The notes under the pieces were generated by a model. That model saw nothing but the letters and a program-made list of their open reading frames with translations, ran no database searches and had not been told where the DNA came from. From contig NZ_JAPYZV010000010.1 in assembly GCF_027812955.1 (NCBI RefSeq), forward strand, positions 1 to 64,000: DNA of 64,000 nt, in the 5' to 3' direction. Shown piece by piece: positions 34,475 to 46,556 of the stretch. The translations under genes and the position numbers were made by a program. Within the stretch, counting starts at the first letter, position 1. Every line of letters begins with the position of its first letter. Origin of the DNA: Pedococcus sp. 5OH_020 (GTDB lineage: Bacteria > Actinomycetota > Actinomycetes > Actinomycetales > Dermatophilaceae).

Positions 34475-36147
34475 CGCAGGTCGCCCTCGTCCGCGCGGTG
34501 GGCCCAGTGGGCGAAGGACTCCTGGGCCTCGCGCTGCTCGAGGAAGCGGCCGGCCAGCCGCTCGACGTACTCGGGAAGGTCCTGCGCACGGACCTTGAGC
34601 GCGCGGGTCTTGCGCGCAAGCTGTGGCTCGCTGCCCAGCCCCCCGCCCAGGTGCACCTGGAAGATCTCGACCAGGTTGCCCTCGTCGTCCGTCTGGACCA
34701 TGCCCTTGAGCCCCACGTCCGCCACCTGGGTCCGCGCACACGAGTTCGGGCATCCGTTGATGTGGATGGAGAAGGGGACGTCGAAGTCGGGGAGCCGCCG
34801 CTCCATCTCGGCGATCACGGTGTGCGCGCGAGCCTTGGTCTCGACCAGGGCAAGCTTGCAGAACTCGATGCCCGTGCACGCCATCACCCCGCGCCGCCAC
34901 TCGCTCGGCGCGGCCGGGAGCCCCACGGCGGCCAGCGCGCGCGTGAGCGCAGCCACCTCGGCCTGTGGAACGTCGAGCACGAGGATCTTCTGATGCGCCG
35001 TCAGGCGGACCCGACCGGAGCCGTGACGCGACGCGAGGTCCGCGACGGCCGCCAGGGCCGTCCCGCTGACCCGTCCCGCGACGGGAGCCACACCCACCCA
35101 GAAGCGTCCGTCCTTCTGCGCGTGGACGCCCACGTGGTCGCGCCGACGCGTCGAGGGCGCCTGGGGTGCCGGCCCGTCCAGCAGCGGCCGGCCGAGGTAC
35201 TCGGTCTCCAGGATGTCCCGGAACTTCGCCGGACCCCAGTCGGCCATGAGGAACTTCAGTCGAGCCCGGTTGCGCAGACGGCGGTAGCCGTAGTCCCGGA
35301 AGATGGAGACGACGCCTCTCCAGACCTCCGGTACCTCCGCGAGGGGGACCCAGGCCCCCAGACGCTCGGCGAACATCGGGTTCGTGGACAGCCCGCCGCC
35401 GACCCACAGGTCGAAGCCGGGACCGTGGTCGGGGTGGTGCACGCCGACGAAGGAGATGTCGTTCACCTCGTGGGCGACGTCGAGGCTGGGGCTGCCCGAG
35501 ACCGCGGTCTTGAACTTCCGCGGCAGGTTCGAGAACTCGGGGCTGCCGATGTAGCGCTCGCGGATCTCGCGGATCGCAGGGGTGCCGTCGATGACCTCGT
35601 CCGCGGCGATCCCGGCCACGGGCGAGCCGAGGATCACGCGTGGCGTGTCACCGCAGGCCTCTGCCGTGGTCAGCCCGACCGCCTCGAGCCTGCGCCAGAT
35701 CTCCGGCACGTCCTCCACCCGGATCCAGTGCAGCTGGATGTTCTGGCGGTCGGTGACGTCCGCCGTGTCGCGGGCGAACTCCTGGCTGATGCCCGCGACC
35801 GTCCGCAGCTGCTCCCCGTCCAGCGCGCCTCCGTCGCTGCGCACCCGGAGCATGAAGTACTCGGCGTCGAGCTCGCTCGGGTCCAGCGTGGCGGTCTTGC
35901 CACCGTCGATGCCGGGCTTGCGCTGGGTGTACAGACCCCACCAGCGCATCCGTCCCCGCAGGTCCTCACCCGGGATGCTCGCGAAGCCCTCCTTGGCGTA
36001 GACCTCCTCGATACGGGTCCGCACGTTGAGGCCGTCGTCGGCCTGCTTGAGCTCCTCGTTGGGGTTCAGCGGGGTGCGGTCGCCGTCGGCCCAGGCGCCG
36101 GTAGCCTTCCCAGCCTGGCGCTGGGGGCGGGTAGGGGTCTGCGTCAC
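34471..36147 (-). CDS. sir: Ferredoxin-dependent sulfite reductase
   Basis: A 558-residue siroheme and 4Fe-4S enzyme that reduces sulfite to sulfide with six electrons from ferredoxin. It has the duplicated ferrite-reductase-like half domains: MRWWGLYTQRKPGIDG and RVILGSPVAGI in the first half, RLTAHQKILVLDVP in the second. The cluster/siroheme cysteines are in ACTGIEFCKLALVETK (Cys-x5-Cys) and NGCPNSCARTQ (Cys-x3-Cys). The length fits mycobacterial SirA (about 560); nitrite reductase is the alternative, but the cys context decides. The start is GTG 36147; the longer open frame runs antisense through the ABC-F gene and was rejected. It is the first gene of the cys operon. Confidence 0.94.
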   Translation of the reverse strand: MTQTPTRPQRQAGKATGAWADGDRTPLNPNEELKQADDGLNVRTRIEEVYAKEGFASIPGEDLRGRMRWWGLYTQRKPGIDGGKTATLDPSELDAEYFMLRVRSDGGALDGEQLRTVAGISQEFARDTADVTDRQNIQLHWIRVEDVPEIWRRLEAVGLTTAEACGDTPRVILGSPVAGIAADEVIDGTPAIREIRERYIGSPEFSNLPRKFKTAVSGSPSLDVAHEVNDISFVGVHHPDHGPGFDLWVGGGLSTNPMFAERLGAWVPLAEVPEVWRGVVSIFRDYGYRRLRNRARLKFLMADWGPAKFRDILETEYLGRPLLDGPAPQAPSTRRRDHVGVHAQKDGRFWVGVAPVAGRVSGTALAAVADLASRHGSGRVRLTAHQKILVLDVPQAEVAALTRALAAVGLPAAPSEWRRGVMACTGIEFCKLALVETKARAHTVIAEMERRLPDFDVPFSIHINGCPNSCARTQVADVGLKGMVQTDDEGNLVEIFQVHLGGGLGSEPQLARKTRALKVRAQDLPEYVERLAGRFLEQREAQESFAHWAHRADEGDLR

Positions 36148-36169
36148 GCAGTCTATTGTGCCGAACGGC

Positions 36170-36195
36170 TTATGGATTGCATAACCGTCCATTAT
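36170..36195. promoter_or_regulatory. AT-rich palindromic region upstream of the cys operon
   Basis: An AT-rich island in GC-rich DNA, 23 bases upstream of sir. It contains TTATG-N5-CATAA (36170-36184) and an overlapping ATGGA-N11-TCCAT (36172-36192). This is the likely promoter/operator of the sulfate assimilation operon. The exact -10 is unclear: TAGACT (36155-36150, minus) is too close to the GTG for a leaderless start. Confidence 0.5.
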
Positions 36196-36234
36196 CCGAC
36201 CCGAATCCCCACGTAACCGGTGGGCGATCGGGGC

Positions 36235-36257
36235 CCCCGCACGTTCGCGGTGCGGGG
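36235..36257 (-). terminator. Hairpin after the ABC-F gene
   Basis: CCCCGCAC (36235-36242) pairs with GTGCGGGG (36250-36257) around a 7-base loop, a strong 8-bp GC stem. It is 66 bases beyond the ABC-F stop and before the cys operon promoter. No U-tract is visible. Confidence 0.55.
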
Positions 36258-36323
36258 AAGCGGTGGCAGCCGCTGCCGCGGGTGGCTTGCGCCGGGCCGC
36301 TGGCCGTGGCGGGGCTTGGCCGG

Positions 36324-37925
<1,602 letters not shown>

Positions 37926-38008
37926 GGCGGCAGAACTCCAGACATCGACACGGGGAAGGTGGACGCACCGCCCGAATTGCGGTTGCGACGCTCAGGGGCT
38001 GAGATCAC

Positions 38009-38014
38009 TAGTCT
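38009..38014 (+). promoter_or_regulatory. Possible -10 for the metallopeptidase gene
   Basis: TAGTCT lies about 58 bases upstream of the ATG at 38072, giving a leader that carries a clear ribosome binding site (GGAGG, 38063-38067). TTGCGA at 37983-37988 could be the -35 but is 20 bases away. Confidence 0.35.
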
Positions 38015-38071
38015 AGCGAGGACGTTCGCACCCGGGCGCCCGCCCGCCCGCCCCCCGGCCATGGAGGTCAG

Positions 38072-38992
38072 ATGAGCTTCAACGACGACGTCCAGCTCGA
38101 CACGTCACAGGTCGGGTCCGGCGGCGGCGGAGGCGGGCCGGGCGGGATGGTGGTCGGCGGAGGCATCGGCGGCATCATCCTGCTCGTCATCGCACTCATC
38201 TTCGGCATCAACCCCGGCTCGCTCCCGGACGGCTCGGGAACCGGCCCAGGACAGGCGCAGGGCGGACAGGTGCAGGCTGGTGGGAGCGAGGACCCGGGCG
38301 CGCTGGCGCAGTGCAAGACCGGGGCGGACGCCAACCGGAGCGACACCTGCCGGGTGGTCGCCACGGTGAACTCGGTGAACGCCTTCTGGGCTACGGAGCT
38401 GCCGCGGTACCAGCGGCAGTACACGCCCGCCAAGACGATCATCTACAACGGCTCGACCCGGTCGGCCTGCGGCACGGCTTCCAACCAGGTCGGGCCCTTC
38501 TACTGCCCGCTGGACAAGCAGGTCTACATCGACGCGAGCTTCTTCCAGATCCTCACCGACCAGTTCGGCTCGAGCGGCGGACCGCTGGCCCAGGAGTACG
38601 TCGTCGCGCATGAGTACGGCCACCACATCCAGGACCTCCTCGGGCTGCTGGACCGCGCGCAGCAGGACCCTCAGGGACAACAGAGCGGGAGCGTCAGGGT
38701 CGAGCTCATGGCCGACTGTCTCGGCGGTGTCTGGGCGAACCATGCCACCGAGACGAAGGACAGGAACGGCGTGACGTTCCTGAAGCCGTTGACCCAGAAG
38801 GACATTCAGGATGCGCTGTCCGCGGCAGCCTCCGTGGGCGACGACCGCATCCAGCGCAAGACGCAGGGCAGGGTCAGCCCGGAGTCCTGGACCCACGGCT
38901 CCGCCGCGGCCAGGCAGCGCTGGTTCACCCAGGGGTACCGGTCGGGCGACCTCAACGAGTGCGACACGTTCAGCGTCGCCAACGTCGAGTAG
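38072..38992 (+). CDS. YpfJ-type zinc metallopeptidase, membrane anchored
   Basis: A 306-residue protein of the neutral zinc metallopeptidase (YpfJ/KPN_02809) family. A Gly-rich N-terminus (16-29) leads to one membrane helix (~28-46, GGIGGIILLVIALIFG), then a linker and the extracytoplasmic domain. The zinc-binding motif HEYGHHIQD is at about residues 184-192 and the third ligand Glu is likely in ELMADCLGG. Paired cysteines (CKTG, TCRV, ACGT, YCPL) suit an oxidising compartment. The substrate is unknown. ATG 38072 follows GGAGG. Confidence 0.9.
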   Translation: MSFNDDVQLDTSQVGSGGGGGGPGGMVVGGGIGGIILLVIALIFGINPGSLPDGSGTGPGQAQGGQVQAGGSEDPGALAQCKTGADANRSDTCRVVATVNSVNAFWATELPRYQRQYTPAKTIIYNGSTRSACGTASNQVGPFYCPLDKQVYIDASFFQILTDQFGSSGGPLAQEYVVAHEYGHHIQDLLGLLDRAQQDPQGQQSGSVRVELMADCLGGVWANHATETKDRNGVTFLKPLTQKDIQDALSAAASVGDDRIQRKTQGRVSPESWTHGSAAARQRWFTQGYRSGDLNECDTFSVANVE

Positions 38993-39019
38993 CCAGGCTC
39001 CGCCCTCCCCGCACCCGTT

Positions 39020-39550
39020 TTAGGCGTCCTCCACGGTGACGCGCACGGACCGGCCTCGCCTCAGGGCGTCCTCGAGCACGGACCTGCGCGGGTCAGGCAG
39101 GTCGTAGAGCTCGCGGCGCGGCAGGCCGACGAGATGGTCCAGGCGTGCGTCGCCGAGCAGCTCTCGCACCAGTGCGCGGTCGCCGCCCACCACCAGTCCG
39201 GCCGGTATGCCGCGGGGAAGGATGCGAAGCGTGTGGTCGGCCACCGCACGGACCAGCTCGTCCGCCTGGTTGCCGCGACGCCGCGCGAACCTCTGCTGCG
39301 ACCACCCGCCGGCCGCGGTCCTGGACTGGACGTGGCGCGTACCCACCTTCGACTCGACGAACGAGGGCCCGCGAGCCAGACCCACGGCATACCCTCCGCG
39401 GCGTAGCAGCACCACGCCGAGCGGGTCGTGCGGGAAGTCCTGGCACTCGCGGATCCGTTGTGGTGCGGTCGACCCGTCGTTGTTCGCGGTGAAGCGCTCG
39501 AGCCACCCGTCGAGGCGCTCGGGGGCGACCTCGACGACGCGCAGGCTCAG
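39020..39550 (-). CDS. acVLRF1-type Vms1-like peptidyl-tRNA hydrolase / release factor
   Basis: Resembles the actinobacterial Vms1-like release-factor-1 family, thought to free nascent chains from peptidyl-tRNA on stalled ribosomes. The key loop GGWSQQRFARRRGNQAD corresponds to the GGQ-like catalytic loop of eRF1/Vms1 folds; KVGTRHVQSRTAAGG precedes it and DALRRGRSVRVTVEDA ends the protein. The family N-terminus (VVEVAPERLDGWLERF) begins just after the upstream gene's stop, yet no ATG, GTG or TTG is available there. A CTG at 39550 overlaps that stop (CTGA), the same geometry as other overlaps here, and gives 176 residues; it is my chosen start. It is the last gene of the suf operon. Confidence 0.78.
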   Translation of the reverse strand: MSLRVVEVAPERLDGWLERFTANNDGSTAPQRIRECQDFPHDPLGVVLLRRGGYAVGLARGPSFVESKVGTRHVQSRTAAGGWSQQRFARRRGNQADELVRAVADHTLRILPRGIPAGLVVGGDRALVRELLGDARLDHLVGLPRRELYDLPDPRRSVLEDALRRGRSVRVTVEDA

Positions 39551-39876
39551 AGGTTGAAGCCCAGTGCTCGCAGCTGCTCGCGCCCGTCGTCCGTGATCTT
39601 GTCCGGACCCCACGGCGGCATCCAGACCCAGTTGACCCGGTAGCTCGACACGAGGCCCTCGAGCGCCTGGGCCGTCTGGTCCTCGATGACGTCGGTCAGC
39701 GGGCACGCCGCAGAGGTGAGAGTCATGTCGAGTACGGCGTGCTTCTGCGCGTCGACGGTGATGCCGTAGACGAGACCCAGGTCGACGACGTTGATCCCGA
39801 GCTCGGGGTCGACGACGTCACGCATCGCCTCCTCGATGTCGGCGACGTTGGGGGTTGCGGTCGTGGTCTCAGCCAT
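39547..39876 (-). CDS. sufT: MIP18-family Fe-S assembly protein (SufT-like)
   Basis: A 109-residue protein of the MIP18/DUF59 family. Diagnostic stretches are MRDVVDPELGINVVDLGLVY, LDMTLTSAACPLTDVIEDQ, with the conserved Cys, and WMPPWGPDKITDDGREQLRA. Family members help in maturation of Fe-S proteins. It overlaps sufU by 8 bases and is in the normal actinobacterial suf order. Confidence 0.93.
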   Translation of the reverse strand: MAETTTATPNVADIEEAMRDVVDPELGINVVDLGLVYGITVDAQKHAVLDMTLTSAACPLTDVIEDQTAQALEGLVSSYRVNWVWMPPWGPDKITDDGREQLRALGFNL

Positions 39877-40335
39877 GGCTTGTCCTCTGTGGTGCGATGT
39901 CGATGCCTGCCTGGGTCAACGCGTCGATGAACGCCATCCATCCCAGCAGAGCACATTTGACGCGGGCGGGGTACTTGGCGACTCCGGCGAACGCCACCCC
40001 GTCGCCGATGACGGCTTCATCGCCGGGGTCTGCGCCCTTGGAGGTCAGCATCGACCGCATCGCATGATGCGTGGTCAGGGCCTCGGCGACCGTGCGTCCG
40101 ATCACCTCGTCGGCCAGCACGCTGGCGGACGCCGTCGAGATCGAGCAGCCCAGGGAGTCGTAGGACACGTCTCGCACGACGGCATCCGCGCCCGACCCCT
40201 CGACCTGGAGGCGCAGGGTCACCTCGTCGCCGCAGGTGGGGTTGACGTGGTGCACCTCAGCTGCGAACGGCTCACGCAAGCCGGCGTGGTGCGGTCGCTT
40301 CGAGTGCTCGAGGATGAGCTCCTGGTAGAGGTCCA

Positions 40336-40336
<1 letters not shown>
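39869..40336 (-). CDS. sufU: SufU-type Fe-S scaffold / zinc-dependent sulfurtransferase
   Basis: A 155-residue SufU. Three conserved cysteines are present: Cys35 (VNPTCGDEV), Cys64 (SLGCSISTAS) and Cys128 (RVKCALLGW), with Asp37 completing the zinc site. The ~18-residue insertion between the second and third Cys that separates SufU from IscU is seen (SKGADPGDEAVIG). It accepts persulfide from SufS. It shares one base with the sufS stop (TGATG). Confidence 0.94.
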
Positions 40337-42445
<2,109 letters not shown>

Positions 42446-42524
42446 GGTTCTCGTTCCTCGGTTCTTGGCGTTCAGGCTGGGGATCAGGGGGTTTCGGCTT
42501 TACAGGGCGTGGCCCCGGCCAGGC

Positions 42525-42893
42525 TCAGACGTTCTGCGGCGTCGTGGAGACGTAGACCTCGTCGTCCTCGACCTTCACGGCATAGACGTTGATGGGCACA
42601 ATCGCCGGCGGTCCGGACGGCTCGCCGGTGCGGACGTCGAACCGGGAGCCGTGCAGCCAGCACTCGAGCGTGCAGCCGTCGAGCTCACCCTCGGAGAGGG
42701 AAACGTTGGCGTGGCTGCAGGTGTCGTCGACGGCGTGGATGGACCCGTCGCCGGTGTGCACGATCGCCACGACCCTGCCGTTGATGTCAGCCGCGGCCAC
42801 GCCGACCTCGGGCAGCTCCTCGACCCGGCACACCCGCACGAAGTCGGTCTCCTCAGCGCTCAGTGGCTCGGGACCCAGTGGCTGCGCGCTCAT
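42525..42893 (-). CDS. Rieske-type ferredoxin in the suf operon
   Basis: A 122-residue soluble Rieske 2Fe-2S protein. The cluster ligands are the Cys-x-His of DTCSHANVSL and the Cys-x2-His of LECWLHGSRFD, correctly spaced. It is the small non-heme ferredoxin type found within actinobacterial suf operons and may supply electrons for cluster assembly or for a dioxygenase; the former is suggested by location. The ATG overlaps the sufD stop by four bases (ATGA). Confidence 0.93.
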   Translation of the reverse strand: MSAQPLGPEPLSAEETDFVRVCRVEELPEVGVAAADINGRVVAIVHTGDGSIHAVDDTCSHANVSLSEGELDGCTLECWLHGSRFDVRTGEPSGPPAIVPINVYAVKVEDDEVYVSTTPQNV

Positions 42894-44094
42894 GCCGCGC
42901 CCTCCACCGCCGGCTGCGCGACGGCCCCGGACAGCTCGGCGTCGATGACCTCCATCAGGTGCTCGGACACCTCGGGGACGCCGATGCGCGCCACGATGCT
43001 CGCGAAGAAGCCGCGCACCACCAGGCGGCGGGCGACGTCCTCCGGAATGCCGCGGGCCTGGAGGTAGAACAGCTGCTCGTCGTCGAAGCGACCGGTGGCC
43101 GAGGCGTGCCCGGCGCCGACGATCTCGCCGGTCTCGATCTCCAGGTTGGGGACCGAGTCCGCCCGCGCCCCGTCGGTGAGCACGAGGTTGCGGTTGAGCT
43201 CGTAGGTGTCGGTGCCCTCCGCACTGGCGCGGATCAGGACGTCGCCCACCCATACGGTGTGGGCGGTGTCGCCCTGGAGCGCCCCCTTGTACTCCACGTT
43301 GGAGCGGCAGTGCGGTGCCTCGTGGTCGACGAAGAGCCGGTGCTCCTGGTGCTGTCCCGCGTCGGCGAAGTACACGCCCAGGCCCTCGAACGACCCGCCG
43401 GGACCGGAGTAGCGGGCGTTCGTCGAGACACGCACGACCTTGCCGCCCAGCGTGACCGCGATGTGGCGCAGCCGCGCGTCGCGTCCGATCACCGCGTCGT
43501 TCTGGGTCAGGTGCAGGGCGTCGTCGTCCCACTCCTGGACCGTGACGAACGTGAGCTCTGCACCGTCCCCGACCTTGAGCTCCACGTTGGCCCCGCACTC
43601 GGCGGAACCGCGGTGGGTCAGCACCACGGTCGCGCGCGAGTGTCGGCCGGCGTCGATGACGAGGTGGCCGTTGACGCGAGCGAGGTCGCGAGCCGTGACG
43701 GTGATGCGGACCGGCTCGGTGAGCTCCGCCTCCGCGGGGATGCTGACCCGGGTCGCGTCCGGCTCGCCCGCCCAGGCGACGACGGAGGCCCGGTCGGCGG
43801 GCACGAGGACTCCGGCGGCGCGGGGCTCGACGGACGAGGTGGTCACCTCCTGGGGGGCGACCACCTCGACGGTGAGCCTGTCCGTGTCGGTCGGGTGCAC
43901 GTGGAACAGCGCGGACAGCCGGTCCACCGGGGTGAACCGCCAGTCCTCCTCTCGGCCACCGGGCACAGCGAAGTCGTCGACCTCGTACGAGCGCTTCCGT
44001 TCGGCTCGTGACTGGTCGGGGACGAACGCCGCTGCGGAGTCCGTATGCGCTGCTGCGCCGGGTGCGGAGGGGTTCTTCTGGGCCAGAAGGCTCA

Positions 44095-44095
<1 letters not shown>
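42890..44095 (-). CDS. sufD: Fe-S assembly protein SufD
   Basis: A 401-residue scaffold subunit that pairs with SufB. The right-handed beta-helix region is followed by the conserved C-terminal stretch GALQGDTAHTVWVGDVLIR, YELNRNLVLTDGARADSVPNL, IVGAGHASATGRFDDEQLFYL and ARRLVVRGFF, which includes the His of GAGHA. Coupled to sufB by a one-base TGATG overlap. Confidence 0.95.
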
Positions 44096-45512
<1,417 letters not shown>

Positions 45513-45516
<4 letters not shown>

Positions 45517-46370
45517 CGCGTGGACCCTTCCATGGTGGGGGCAGTCGTAGTGGCGGTCGTGCTGGCAGTCATTGGGGCAGTCCTGGCCGTGGCCGACGTG
45601 GCAGTGGCGATACTCGCGTCAGCGGGAGCGGCGACCGCTGCGGGGGCGACGACCGTGCTGGTCGGGACGAAGGTGCTGGTCGGGACGAAGGTGGTGCACA
45701 CGTGGTCACCGTGCGCAAGCGTCGCCAGCCGCTGGACGTGCACTCCGAGCAACCGGGAGAACGCATCTGTCTCAGCGTCACAGAACTGAGGAAATTCCCG
45801 TGCCGCGTGCTGGACCGGGCAGTGACCCTGACACAGCTGGATGCCGGCGAGGCGCGCGGCTCCCGGCGGCCCGCCCATCGGGCGGGCAGAGGCGGCGAAG
45901 CCGTCCTGGGTCAGCAGAGCCACCAGTGCGTCGACCCGGTCACCCGCGGAGCCGTGGACGTCGGCCAGCTGCGCGGCATACCGCTGCTCGAGCTGGGCAA
46001 CGCGCTGCTCGGCGAACCGGCGGACCGCCGCGTCGCCGGCCTCGGCCGACAGGAACCGCAGCGCCTCGGTGGCGAGGTGGTCGTAGTCCGACTCCAGTGC
46101 CTGGTGACCTGCCTCGCTGACGACGTAGGCGCGGGCCGGACGGCCGCGACCACGGTGAGCGCCGGAGGAGGCAGGCTCTCGCTCGGCGATGAGGCCTGCA
46201 TCCACGAGGTTCTCGAGGTGACGACGGACGGCGGGAGCCGTCAGTCCGAGGTCCTCCGCGAGCACGACGGCGGTGATCGGCCCGCGCTCGCTGATGGCCT
46301 GCAGCACCCGGTCCCGGGTGCGCGACTCCAGCGCGAGGGGAGCCTCGCCAGTCGACACCGCGATATTCAC
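45513..46370 (-). CDS. sufR: SufR-type Fe-S-sensing repressor
   Basis: A 285-residue regulator expected to repress the suf operon when holding an Fe-S cluster. The N-terminal winged helix (about 18-90: [40 protein letters not shown], and wing [13 protein letters not shown]) is followed by a helical domain and the cysteines [22 protein letters not shown] and GDHVCTT. The last ~55 residues are a Thr/Ala/Pro-rich tail with a six-residue duplication (TFVPTS twice, an 18-base tandem repeat at 45655-45690), unusual for the family. The start is GTG 46370, probably leaderless. First gene of the suf operon. Confidence 0.9.
45655..45690. repeat. 18-base tandem duplication inside sufR
   Basis: GTGCTGGTCGGGACGAAG occurs twice, head to tail and without mismatch. 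In the sufR frame it duplicates six residues and keeps the frame. Confidence 0.85.
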
Positions 46371-46374
46371 AACA

Positions 46375-46392
46375 CCAATGTTACGTAATTGG
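46375..46392 (-). promoter_or_regulatory. sufR promoter and putative SufR operator
   Basis: The inverted repeat CCAAT-N8-ATTGG (46375-46379 and 46388-46392) has the perfect palindrome TTACGTAA in its centre (46381-46388) and covers a -10-like TAACAT on the minus strand (46383-46378), which is seven bases before the sufR GTG. AACA-N4-TGTT (46371-46382) overlaps the same site. A repressor bound here would block RNA polymerase, consistent with sufR autoregulation and control of the whole operon. Confidence 0.6.
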
Positions 46393-46470
46393 GCTGCGAA
46401 CGCGAAAGCAAGGCCCCCCTAACCTGCCCTCAACACGCCGCCCGCACCCCTCGACACCGCGCACCGCCCT

Positions 46471-46544
46471 CGACCAGACTCACGTTTTTGGTGCGTGTCG
46501 AAGCTCCCGAGCGCGCGACACGCACAAAATCGTGAGTCCGGTCG
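46471..46544. repeat. Long imperfect inverted repeat (about 30-bp arms)
   Basis: The left arm (46471-46500) and right arm (46516-46544) pair over nearly their full length, with two mismatches and one bulged base, around the 15-base loop. The arms contain GACTCACG, a T-run and TGCGTGTCG. The element starts 12 bases after the stop of the LuxR-type gene and could end its transcript. Its core resembles the element near 63841 (see findings). Confidence 0.85.
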
Positions 46545-46556
46545 GGAAGGAGAGGC

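Noticed and set aside
36150-36155. TAGACT as a leaderless -10 for sir
   Set aside because: Only two bases separate it from the GTG start, which would put the transcript start inside the gene.
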